DNA from: an uncultured Lachnospiraceae bacterium
GTDB lineage: Bacteria; Bacillota; Clostridia; Lachnospirales; Lachnospiraceae
Direction of reading: 5' to 3'
Assembly: GCA_947626745.1 (NCBI GenBank)
Contig: CANQTF010000003.1
Location: 62,001 to 126,000 of the forward strand
DNA: 64,000 bases
The notes beneath the pieces were generated by a model, which was given only the letters and a program-made list of their open reading frames with translations, did not search any database and had not been told where the DNA came from. Both the position numbers and the translations under genes were made by a program. Positions 41,747 through 50,520 of this stretch are shown in pieces (position 1 is the first letter of the stretch; each line of letters opens with the position of its first letter).

Positions 41747-42796
41747 ATGAGTTTAGGTGAAAACATACAATTTTTAAGAAAAAAGGAAAATATCACGCAG
41801 GAGCAGTTCGCGGAGCGGCTGGAGGTGTCCCGCCAGTCTGTCTCCAAATGGGAATCGGATACCGCCTACCCTGAAATGGAGAAGATCCTGCAGATGTGCG
41901 AGTTGTTCCATGTCAGCATGGACGATCTGGTGCGGAATGATGTGAGCACGCTTTATATCGGAGATCAGACTGAATATGAAGCCCACATGAACAGTTACAG
42001 CAGGATGATCACGGCGGGCGTGGGACTGATCCTGTTCGGACTGAGCATGATGTTCTTTCTGGAAGGGATGAACGCCAGATTTCTCTGGTTTTGGGAGGAG
42101 TATTATGACGACGTCCTCGGGAAGTCTGTCAGGGAGGGACGAGAAGGCATCTTTGCGTTTGTGCTTTTGATCTTCGTGGCGGTGGCGGTTGCTTTATTCA
42201 TCGTGGCGGGTTTGCGGCACGGCAATTTCTGGGAGGAGCATCCGTATCTGCCGCAGTTGTACCGCAGGGAAGAGATAAAGGCGTTCAGAAACCGATTTAC
42301 CGCAATGATCGCCGCGGGCGTTACCATTATCCTGATCGACGTCATCATTATGGTAGGCGTGGACTCGTTTTTCCCGATGATAGACGACAGCGCTGCCGGA
42401 GAAAACCTGATGGCGGCGTTCTTCTTTCTGCTGCTTACCGTGGCGGTTTCTCTGTTTGTCTATGCGGGCACGCAGAGTGCAAAGTACGATATCGATCACT
42501 GGAACGAGATGCACGACAAGACCTCGGAGGCCTACAGGAAAGATAAGCTGACGGGCATGTTGTGCGGCTGCATCATGATCGCTGCCACGATTATCTACCT
42601 GATCGGGGGATTTTGTTTCGGCGCATGGGGCATCGGCGCGGCGGTCATCTATTCCGTAGGCGGGCTGCTGTGCGGGATCACGGCAATCGTCATAGACCAC
42701 TGCGATCTGAATAAGGAAAAGAAGGAAAGTGAAGAAGAAGACGCGGCCGAGGCGACGAACGGCGCGGAGAAAGCGAAGGACCGTATTGAAAAATGA
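41747..42796 (+). CDS. XRE-family HTH regulator with multi-TM C-terminal domain
   Basis: MSLGENIQFLRKKENITQEQFAERLEVSRQSVSKWESDTAYPEMEKI, then several TM segments. Confidence 0.88.
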   Translation: MSLGENIQFLRKKENITQEQFAERLEVSRQSVSKWESDTAYPEMEKILQMCELFHVSMDDLVRNDVSTLYIGDQTEYEAHMNSYSRMITAGVGLILFGLSMMFFLEGMNARFLWFWEEYYDDVLGKSVREGREGIFAFVLLIFVAVAVALFIVAGLRHGNFWEEHPYLPQLYRREEIKAFRNRFTAMIAAGVTIILIDVIIMVGVDSFFPMIDDSAAGENLMAAFFFLLLTVAVSLFVYAGTQSAKYDIDHWNEMHDKTSEAYRKDKLTGMLCGCIMIAATIIYLIGGFCFGAWGIGAAVIYSVGGLLCGITAIVIDHCDLNKEKKESEEEDAAEATNGAEKAKDRIEK

Positions 42797-42800
42797 GTAG

Positions 42801-42940
42801 GAAGCGCTGAAAGCAATATTATTGTTCTTTGCGGCTGAAATTGGCTTAGATCCAAAATCAGCCGCAAATTATGATAATGAAAATCTTACATAAAGAATGG
42901 TGTGAATATTGGCAACCGGCGAAACGGTTGTGGCAGATAT
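42801..42940. repeat. Direct repeat A, copy 1
   Basis: ~133-140 bp nearly identical to 45051-45189 (gaagcgctgaaagc...aaccggcgaaacggttgtggc-gatat). Confidence 0.95.
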
Positions 42941-43174
42941 TATTTAGTTGTTGTTTATAAATACTGTTAGTTCGACAAATCGGGATTTGCAGAGGCAATG
43001 AAGCATTGCGTTTTATCATATCAACAAGGATTGTCATTGTGTAAAAACGTGGAATTTATCAGATGTTTCTTGCGGGTGACAAATTTCCAACAAAGGTTGG
43101 TTGAAAGAACTCTTTGAATATGCGATAACTTTCTTGCGGCCGCAAAACTAAATTGCATATCGGAGGTAAATCTT

Positions 43175-43540
43175 ATGAATTTTAATGAAAAGTTGATTAA
43201 CCTAAGAAAATCAAAAGGACTTTCGCAAGAAGAATTGGGTGCGGAGCTAAAGGTTTCCCGACAGACCATTTCAAAATGGGAGTCTTGTCAATCATACCCT
43301 GATTTTCAGCGTCTCGTCCTTTTGAGCGATTACTTTGGTTTAACTCTCGACGAGTTAGTAAAGGATATTGATGTAGAGGAAGTTAGAGGCAAAAACATAA
43401 ACAGTGAAAAGCTCAATTCAATATACAATGACGTAAATACTGCGAAAAGTATCTTCAAGTGGTATTTGATAATTGGTGGAAGTATCGCTGCTATTGTCAT
43501 CTTGCTTATCGCTTATTTCTTTATCATCACAATATTTTAG
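43175..43540 (+). CDS. XRE-family HTH regulator with C-terminal TM helix
   Basis: NLRKSKGLSQEELGAELKVSRQTISKWES; C-term YLIIGGSIAAIVILLIAYFFIITIF. Confidence 0.88.
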   Translation: MNFNEKLINLRKSKGLSQEELGAELKVSRQTISKWESCQSYPDFQRLVLLSDYFGLTLDELVKDIDVEEVRGKNINSEKLNSIYNDVNTAKSIFKWYLIIGGSIAAIVILLIAYFFIITIF

Positions 43541-43632
43541 GCAGTAGCACTTGCGGATGAGAAGCTTTTTTTGCAGATAGAGTGATTTAATTCAGTACCA
43601 CCATATTAACAACTTCTGATTTAAACTAGCAT

Positions 43633-43842
43633 CATAGCATAAAAGCGTATGGAGTAAATCTATACGCTTTTATCTAATTCTTTTTACGGCTTTCTACTGC
43701 GGCATTTATTCTTGACATTGATATTGGAAAGTGAAAAAATAAAAACATTGAAAAAACGCTACTTATCAAAGACGTAAAAAATACCCCATATAATTTTTTT
43801 CAATTATTTTTTAATAAATATTCTTTAAGTTGATGACATTGG
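43633..43842. repeat. Direct repeat B, copy 1 (begins with terminator-like hairpin)
   Basis: ~210 bp homologous to 44840-45050; contains aaaagcgtatggagtaaatctatacgctttta hairpin. Confidence 0.93.
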
Positions 43843-44383
43843 TCTGTTGTTCCTGTTCTTTCTGCATAGCCTTTTCCTCCTGCCTTATCATGCGGTAACA
43901 AAAAAATAACACAAAAAGTAAGATACGGGTTAAGGATTTCACCACATTTATGATACAAGATTTCGTTTTTATTTTTCATAAATCCTGTTATATTTTTCAA
44001 ACCGGCAGTCCAAGATGATGTTTAGCACATGAAGTTGATGCAGACGGATAAAGGCATTGCTGATAAACAGGAAGTATTTGTAGAATCAAACAGGACGTGT
44101 ACCAGTTATTTATAGAATCGCTTGTAGTATAATATAACATCTAAAGAAACAAATCGCAATTTAGCGGGAGGACAGTATTATGGGATGTAAGTCAGACAAG
44201 TCTGAAATGAAAATCAATATTTGTTGAGCAGAACGCCGTTAATCACCTGTTAAAACTCCTGTTCTATGCACTAAACCATGACTAAACTAACAATCGGGCA
44301 ATCTAAACTGTCGGTCAGTTGAGTATTAAGCGGAGGAAATGTTATAATGCAGTCATCAAATCAAAGAAAGGAGCAACACCACA

Positions 44384-44785
44384 ATGAAAAAACAATCTTT
44401 TGGAGCTATGATTGCAGCTATGCGTAAAGAAGAGGGAATGACACAGCTTGAACTTGCAGAAAAAATGGGCGTTACAGATAAAGCGGTATCAAAATGGGAA
44501 CGAGATTTATCCTTTCCTGATGTAAATTCGATTCCAAGGTTGGCGGAAATTTTTGATGTAACTGTTGATGAGATTATGCAGGTAAAATCAGGTAGTAAGG
44601 AAAATGGGAAAGTAAACAGAATTTCTGAAATTGTCGATATCGCATTGAAAGGTATAGCTTTGGCAATGGGAATTGCTGTCGTAGTTCTATCGCTTATAGA
44701 TAAGATTGAAGCAAAGGAAGCGGTCAGTATGTTGGGAATTGGATTGGCTTGTATGGCGATTACACAATTTTCAAAAAAGGACTAA
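44384..44785 (+). CDS. XRE-family HTH regulator with C-terminal TM segments
   Basis: AAMRKEEGMTQLELAEKMGVTDKAVSKWERDLSFPDVNSIPRLAEIFDVTVDEI; C-term ALAMGIAVVVLSL. Confidence 0.88.
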   Translation: MKKQSFGAMIAAMRKEEGMTQLELAEKMGVTDKAVSKWERDLSFPDVNSIPRLAEIFDVTVDEIMQVKSGSKENGKVNRISEIVDIALKGIALAMGIAVVVLSLIDKIEAKEAVSMLGIGLACMAITQFSKKD

Positions 44786-44839
44786 ATTGCGATTTGTCTA
44801 ACCAATCTACCATATTTATAACTAAATGGAAACTAAAAA

Positions 44840-45050
44840 CATAGCATAAAAGCGCATAGAGTAAATCTATACGCTTTTATATAATTCTTTTTGCAGATTT
44901 CTACTGCGTCATTTATTTTTGACATTGATATTGGAAAGTGAAAAAATAAAAACATTGAAACAACGCTACTTATCAAAGACGCAAAAAAATACCCCATATA
45001 ATTTTTTTCAATTATTTTTTAATAAATGTTCTTTAAGTTGATGACATTGG
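44840..45050. repeat. Direct repeat B, copy 2
   Basis: Homologous to 43633-43842 with roughly 10 substitutions/indels; abuts repeat A copy 2 directly. Confidence 0.93.
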
Positions 45051-45189
45051 GAAGCGCTGAAAGCATATTATTGTTCTTTGCGGCTGAAATTGGCTTAGAT
45101 CCAAAATCAGCCGCAAATTATGATAATGAAAATCTTACATAAAGAATGGTGTGAATATTGGCAACCGGCGAAACGGTTGTGGCTGATAT
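45051..45189. repeat. Direct repeat A, copy 2
   Basis: Nearly identical to 42801-42940; one-base deletion (gcatatta vs gcaatatta). Confidence 0.95.
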
Positions 45190-45646
45190 GTACCCGGCCC
45201 GGAGCCAGGAGCTCTGTTCGGAAAAAACCTGGATAGTACGGCACCGGTGTGTCAACAGGCACCCAATGCAGGAATTCTTTCTGCCCATCCTCGGTAAAGG
45301 AGCCGCAGACAGGGGCAAAATCCGGGGGAACCTTCATGTAAAAATAGAAGGAGATCTCATAAATCAGCTTTCCCATGTTGGCGGGGGCGTCGCCGTAAAA
45401 GTAGTTTTCATGCACAAAGCCGAGCCGGTCGACCTCCATGCCCACACCGGTTTCCTCCCGCACCTCCCGCCTTACAGCCTCCTCGGCAGCCTCGCCGAAC
45501 TTGATACGCCCGCCGACGGAATACAGGTACTCCGGGCTGCGCTTGTTGCCGACCATGAGGATCTGGCCGTCCTTCATGATTATGGCGCCGACGCGCAGGT
45601 TGACGAGCCCGCCCTCACAGGGAACGCACATATCTGTTCCCATCAT
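45107..45646 (-). CDS. NUDIX hydrolase (C-terminus encoded by repeat A)
   Basis: GGRIKFGEAAEEAVRREVREETGVGM Nudix box; start MMGTDMCVPCEGG at 45646. Confidence 0.88.
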   Translation of the reverse strand: MMGTDMCVPCEGGLVNLRVGAIIMKDGQILMVGNKRSPEYLYSVGGRIKFGEAAEEAVRREVREETGVGMEVDRLGFVHENYFYGDAPANMGKLIYEISFYFYMKVPPDFAPVCGSFTEDGQKEFLHWVPVDTPVPYYPGFFRTELLAPGRVHISHNRFAGCQYSHHSLCKIFIIIICG

Positions 45647-45731
45647 TTTTACCTCCTTCAAATCACCGATTTTTCCCTCAGCACCACTTCCCGCCAAGCG
45701 GGGATTTACAGCCATTGTATAATTTGTCCCT

Positions 45732-47066
45732 TCACGCTTCCAGCCGGTTCATCCATCCCCGCCGCCTGAAAACGACCAAGGAGACGGCAAAGCGGACACA
45801 CTCCTCCAGGGACAGGGCGAGGTAGACCAACGGGACGGGCCAGCGGAACACGAAAGCAGTAACAAGCCCCAAGGGTACGCCGAAAAGCCAGGTGCCCATC
45901 AGGTCGATGACCATAACATAGGTCGTTTTCCCGCCGCTGCGCAGGATGCCGCTGCCGATGATCATGTTCAGCACCTTAAAAGGCATGACTGCGGCGTAAG
46001 CGGCGAGGATCTGGACCGTCAGTTCCCGTATGCCTGTTTCCACATTGAAAATGCGCACATACCAGGGACTTACAAAGAAAATCATCACAGACAGTATGAG
46101 GGAACTCGCCAGGCCGTAGAGAAGAAGCTTTTTCGCCTCCCGATAGGCCGTCTCCCTGTCTCCGTCCCCAAGGCGCTTGCCGATGAGGATTGCCGCCGCC
46201 TGACTTAAGCCGCACAAGGCCCCGATTGCCAGAGACTGCACAGGGTTCGTCAGCGTCATGGCGGCAGTGGCAGCGGTGCCCAGATGTCCGTAAATGCCCG
46301 CGTACACGTTTTCGCCCAGAACCCACATAAATTCGCTCACCAAAAGCGGCAGCAGTATGGAGAGATATTGTTTCCATGCAAAGGAACCCGTCGGATTGTT
46401 CTCCACTCTCTCTCGGTACTTCAGATACATCACAAGGATGACCGCGAAATAGACAAGCTGTGAGATCAGCGTCGCCAGCGCCGCTCCCCTGACGCCCAGA
46501 GCCGGCGCGCCAAGCTTTCCGAAAATCAATATCCAGTTGAGTCCCGTGTTGATTGCCGCCGACGCGATCCCTGCGTAGAGCGGAAGGGTCGCCTTCTCCA
46601 TGCACCGCAGATGGGTGGACAGTATGGTAATCCCCGCCGCTGGGAGGAAGGTGCCGGAGACGGTGGCGAGATAACGCCCCGCCGTTTGTGCGGTCGCGGT
46701 GTCCGCGATATAAAGGCCCATGATCCGCTCCGGGACGGCAACGCCAACTAGGTTGAACAGTACGGCCAAGATAAGGCACACCCGCAGATTGAGGACCAGG
46801 CTCCGCCGCGTCTCGGCGGTATTCTTCTGACCTATGTATTGCGAGATCATGATCCCCGCCACAGCGCCCACGGCGGAGACCACCACGTTAAATATCCCCG
46901 TGAATTTCCCGGCAAGACCTACAGCGGCCACCTCCACACCTCCGAGCTGGCCGATCATGACCTGATCCACCACGCCGAAGGACGCCTGGAGCATGGACTG
47001 CAGCGCCACGGGAACGGCCAAAGTGCAGACGGAACGGAAAAAAGACTGTTCTTTTGAATGCATCAT
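45732..47066 (-). CDS. MATE family efflux transporter
   Basis: FFRSVCTLAVPVALQSMLQASFGVVDQVMIGQLGGVEVAAVGLAGKF; start MMHSKEQSFF at 47066. Confidence 0.92.
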   Translation of the reverse strand: MMHSKEQSFFRSVCTLAVPVALQSMLQASFGVVDQVMIGQLGGVEVAAVGLAGKFTGIFNVVVSAVGAVAGIMISQYIGQKNTAETRRSLVLNLRVCLILAVLFNLVGVAVPERIMGLYIADTATAQTAGRYLATVSGTFLPAAGITILSTHLRCMEKATLPLYAGIASAAINTGLNWILIFGKLGAPALGVRGAALATLISQLVYFAVILVMYLKYRERVENNPTGSFAWKQYLSILLPLLVSEFMWVLGENVYAGIYGHLGTAATAAMTLTNPVQSLAIGALCGLSQAAAILIGKRLGDGDRETAYREAKKLLLYGLASSLILSVMIFFVSPWYVRIFNVETGIRELTVQILAAYAAVMPFKVLNMIIGSGILRSGGKTTYVMVIDLMGTWLFGVPLGLVTAFVFRWPVPLVYLALSLEECVRFAVSLVVFRRRGWMNRLEA

Positions 47067-47863
47067 TTTCTGTTCTCCCCGATCCATCTGACCGCGAAAT
47101 CTACCAGTTCCCTTTGGCGCATAAAGGTCACTGTCCCATTTCCCAGGACAGCTTTGGCAACCGGACAACTTGCCTCAAAATCCTGACCGATCTGGTCAAA
47201 ATCCTCTCCGTCCACAAAAAGCGTCTCATAGGACTTCCAGACACGAATACCGTTTTCCAATATTGCGCTGCTCTCCACGGTGTTGTGTTTGCCGGGGTAA
47301 TCAGCACGCACATCAGCCAAGTGAATGGATGTATTTTTATCGTAGCCCACACCGATCAACAACACATAGCCGTCCAGCTCGTAGAGCTTGCCGATGGGTG
47401 AGCCGTCTCCGAAGATGTTGGACAGGTCGTGGTTCTCTGTCAGGAACTGGGCGTACCGGCCCCAAGCCGCCACGGACCTGGCCGGATGGCCGCTGCGGAC
47501 TGTCCCCGGCCACCGGCGGAACATCTCCGCCACGGCACCCATAGTGTTGGTGGGCGTGATATCTCTGTCGTAGGCAGGCCAGTTGTCCCGGATGAGCTGC
47601 CACCATTCCTGGGGCTCCTGCCAATGGACGCCGGAGTCAGGGTCCAGGTTTTTCCAGGATTGAGTGGGCATCATAAGGGTCCCGTCCTCCCCGACGCTCT
47701 CCATCAGGGCCTCGATCACCACCTGCGCCCCGCCGCAGACGAAGCCCATGGCGCTCAGGGAGCAGTGGACCATGACCGTCTGCCCGGCCGCCACGCCTAT
47801 TTTTTTGAATGTGTCAAGAAGATCTTTTTTCAGTACGATTTTTCGTTCCATGTCAGCCTCCAT
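47063..47863 (-). CDS. AAC(3)-family aminoglycoside N-acetyltransferase-like protein
   Basis: VMVHCSLSAMGFVCGGAQVVIEALMESVGEDGTLMMPTQSW; TNTMGAVAEMFRRWPGTVRSGHPARSVAAWG. Confidence 0.92.
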   Translation of the reverse strand: MEADMERKIVLKKDLLDTFKKIGVAAGQTVMVHCSLSAMGFVCGGAQVVIEALMESVGEDGTLMMPTQSWKNLDPDSGVHWQEPQEWWQLIRDNWPAYDRDITPTNTMGAVAEMFRRWPGTVRSGHPARSVAAWGRYAQFLTENHDLSNIFGDGSPIGKLYELDGYVLLIGVGYDKNTSIHLADVRADYPGKHNTVESSAILENGIRVWKSYETLFVDGEDFDQIGQDFEASCPVAKAVLGNGTVTFMRQRELVDFAVRWIGENRK

Positions 47864-47999
47864 GATTGTAAAAATTCTTTCATTTGTCCATTATAAGCGG
47901 ATGGAGGAATTCTTTTCAAAACTTAAATCTGTAAGCTGTGCCAAAAATGGAACGTAGTTTTTTGTTGAAAATGACTATACCATGTCAAAATCAATCCGT

Positions 48000-48998
48000 T
48001 CAGCAATTCCTTGTGCTGTCCCGTATCACCAGGGACGTGGAGAGGGTAATGACCGGTTCCACCGGCTCACCGACCCGCATTTTTGCGATAGCGTCCAGCG
48101 CCGTCCTTGCACGTTCCGCATTGTCCTGACGGACGGAGGTAAGAGACGGATAAACCAACCCGCAGAGGGGTGTGTCGTCAAATCCGGCGACAGAGATTTC
48201 GCCCGGCATATCGACGCCGTTGCCTTGCAAAAAATGGATGAGGTCAACCGCATAGTAATCCGATACAGCAAAAACTGCCGTGAAGCTTCTGATTCCCGGC
48301 AACTTTTCTCGGTAAAAGGTCATCCGCTCTGCCTTGATCATCGGGATCATCATAAACGCCGCGCCGCTCCCGAAGCCTTCCCGAAAACCCTTCCAGCGTT
48401 CCAGGTCCATGTCAATATCGTTGTCCGAGAGGCACAGGGCGCGCTCGTGCCCGCAAAGGCGGAAATACTCGCCCACCTGAAATCCCCCGTGCCGGTCGTC
48501 GATGTTCACGGCGCAGACCCGCTCCGCTGTGACGCCGCAGGCGTCGTAGACCACAAAGGGGATGCGGACATTCTCCCGCAGGCGCCCGTAATCCGCACTG
48601 CAAAAGCCGATGAGCACCAGACCCTCCAGGTTCCACATGGTGGCGAAGGAGACGATCTCTTCAAGGGCGTTCACAGCCCTCACCATCATCTGCAACCCGC
48701 GTCTGGCCGTCTCCGCGTTAAGAGCATTGAGCGCCGAGGCGATAAAGGCGTCCTCCAAGACATGAGATTCATATTTCTCATGGGCATTGATGACCACTCC
48801 CACAATTTTCGCAGGGTTTTCTGCCAGCAGCACCTCCGCTGCCCGCGGCAGATACCCCCGCTCCTCTAAGGCGCGGCGCACACGCACCGCCGTTCGCTCG
48901 GACACCATGCCGGCCTTGCCGTGGAGCACATACGACACCGCCGCCGTACTGAGCCCCAGTTCCTCCGCAATATCCGAAAGCCGCACTTTTTCTTCCAT
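48000..48998 (-). CDS. LacI-family transcriptional regulator
   Basis: VRLSDIAEELGLSTAAVSYVLHGKAGMVSERTAVRVRRALEERGY. Confidence 0.92.
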   Translation of the reverse strand: MEEKVRLSDIAEELGLSTAAVSYVLHGKAGMVSERTAVRVRRALEERGYLPRAAEVLLAENPAKIVGVVINAHEKYESHVLEDAFIASALNALNAETARRGLQMMVRAVNALEEIVSFATMWNLEGLVLIGFCSADYGRLRENVRIPFVVYDACGVTAERVCAVNIDDRHGGFQVGEYFRLCGHERALCLSDNDIDMDLERWKGFREGFGSGAAFMMIPMIKAERMTFYREKLPGIRSFTAVFAVSDYYAVDLIHFLQGNGVDMPGEISVAGFDDTPLCGLVYPSLTSVRQDNAERARTALDAIAKMRVGEPVEPVITLSTSLVIRDSTRNC

Positions 48999-49062
48999 GT
49001 CACACCTCTGTTCCACTTTCCGTTAAACAACGATTTTTCGTTCCGATCCATATATTGTTGGC

Positions 49063-49794
49063 TCACTGTCTTTTCATCTGCCGCAAAAAGGCGAATACCG
49101 CTATGGCAGTCACGGCGGCGGCGTAGCCCATTACCCACCAGATGTGAGGGAACACCCCCGCGTAATCTCCGCGCAGAACGGCCCGCTCCATCTCCACGGC
49201 GTGAACGAACGGCAGCAGATTTGCGATCTTTTGGAACGCGCCGCCCACCAGCCCCAGGTCAAACCAGATGCCGGAGAGCCACGCCGTCAGGTTTGTGAGC
49301 AAAGCCCCGCAGATGCCGCCCACCTGCTTATCGGTGAAGATACTGCCGCACAAGAGCCCTAACGACACGAACAGCAGCGCGACGGGGAGGGTGAACAAAA
49401 CCGAGGTCAAAATATGGATCGTCACATGGAGCCCTAAAAGCACCGCCATCGCAAAGCAGATGACCGACTGCGCGATACAGATAGGCAAAATTGGCAGGAG
49501 ATAGCCCATAATGAAATCTCCCGCCGTCAGGGGCGTGGTGTACAGCCTTTGCAGGAACGAACTGCCCCTGTCCTTGGCGATCAGCGTAGCGGAGAACAGC
49601 GTCATGAACGACAGCCCGAATACGATGATTCCCGGCGCCAGATGCTCAATTTCAAACAGCGCCACCGGGATATTCCTCTGGATGACGGTCAAAAGGAGCA
49701 GCAGGACAATGGGAAAACCCACCCCGAAAAGCAGGTTGAGCGGGTCGCGCAGAATCTCCAGATCGTTCCGCTTGGAAAAAGCAAATACTTTCAT
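49063..49794 (-). CDS. ABC-2 type transporter permease
   Basis: MKVFAFSKRNDLEILRDPLNLLFGVGFPIVLLLLL; start overlaps end of ATPase gene by 4 bp. Confidence 0.9.
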   Translation of the reverse strand: MKVFAFSKRNDLEILRDPLNLLFGVGFPIVLLLLLTVIQRNIPVALFEIEHLAPGIIVFGLSFMTLFSATLIAKDRGSSFLQRLYTTPLTAGDFIMGYLLPILPICIAQSVICFAMAVLLGLHVTIHILTSVLFTLPVALLFVSLGLLCGSIFTDKQVGGICGALLTNLTAWLSGIWFDLGLVGGAFQKIANLLPFVHAVEMERAVLRGDYAGVFPHIWWVMGYAAAVTAIAVFAFLRQMKRQ

Positions 49795-50519
49795 ACAACC
49801 GCCTCCTTTACAATCCGCACGAACGCCTCGTCGAATTTGTCTGTACCCGCTCGCCGCTTGATCTCCGCAGGGGTGCCGGTGAGCAGGAGCCGGCCATTTT
49901 TCATAATGGCCACACGGTCGGAAAGCGCCTCCGCTTCCTCCATGTAATGTGTCGTGAGGATCACGGTCATGCTCCCTTTGAGGGCACGGATCATGTCCCA
50001 CAAATCGCTTCTGGCCAGCACATCCAGCCCCAGGGTGGGCTCGTCGAGGAATAAAATCTGCGGGTCGCTAATCAGCGCCATGGCGATGCTGAGCCGCCGC
50101 TGCCAACCGCCGGACAGCTTTCCGGCTCTTTTGTTTGCGACTTCCCCCAAACCGAACCGACCGCTTAATTCTGTGACCTTGCCTTTAGCCTCGTCTTTGT
50201 TCAATCCGTGAACGCCTGCTATCAGCTCCAGGTTCTCCCAGACCGTCAGATTGGGGGCCACTGCCGTTTCCTGCGGAGACACAGCAATCATGTTCTTTAC
50301 CGCCGCGCTCTCGGTCAAAATACTTTTTCCGAGAAGATATGCGTCGCCGGAGGTGGGCTGTGTGAGTCTTGTCAGCATCTTGATCGTCGTGGTCTTGCCT
50401 GCGCCGTTGACGCCCAGCAGGGACAGCAGCTCGCCCTGCCGGACAGTGAGATTCAGCCCATCTACAGCGGTCAAATCCTTGTATTCTTTCGTGAGTTCGA
50501 CTGTTTTGATGGCGTCCAT
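49791..50519 (-). CDS. ABC transporter ATP-binding protein
   Basis: LLGVNGAGKTTTIKMLTRL, LSGGWQRRLSIAMALISDPQILFLDEPTLGLD; start MDAIKTVELTKEYK at 50519. Confidence 0.95.
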   Translation of the reverse strand: MDAIKTVELTKEYKDLTAVDGLNLTVRQGELLSLLGVNGAGKTTTIKMLTRLTQPTSGDAYLLGKSILTESAAVKNMIAVSPQETAVAPNLTVWENLELIAGVHGLNKDEAKGKVTELSGRFGLGEVANKRAGKLSGGWQRRLSIAMALISDPQILFLDEPTLGLDVLARSDLWDMIRALKGSMTVILTTHYMEEAEALSDRVAIMKNGRLLLTGTPAEIKRRAGTDKFDEAFVRIVKEAVV

Positions 50520-50520
50520 A

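Noticed and set aside
42801-45189. CRISPR array or integron interpretation of the repeats
   Set aside because: Repeats are 130-210 bp, only two copies each, with genes between them; no short regular repeats, cas genes or integrase are visible.
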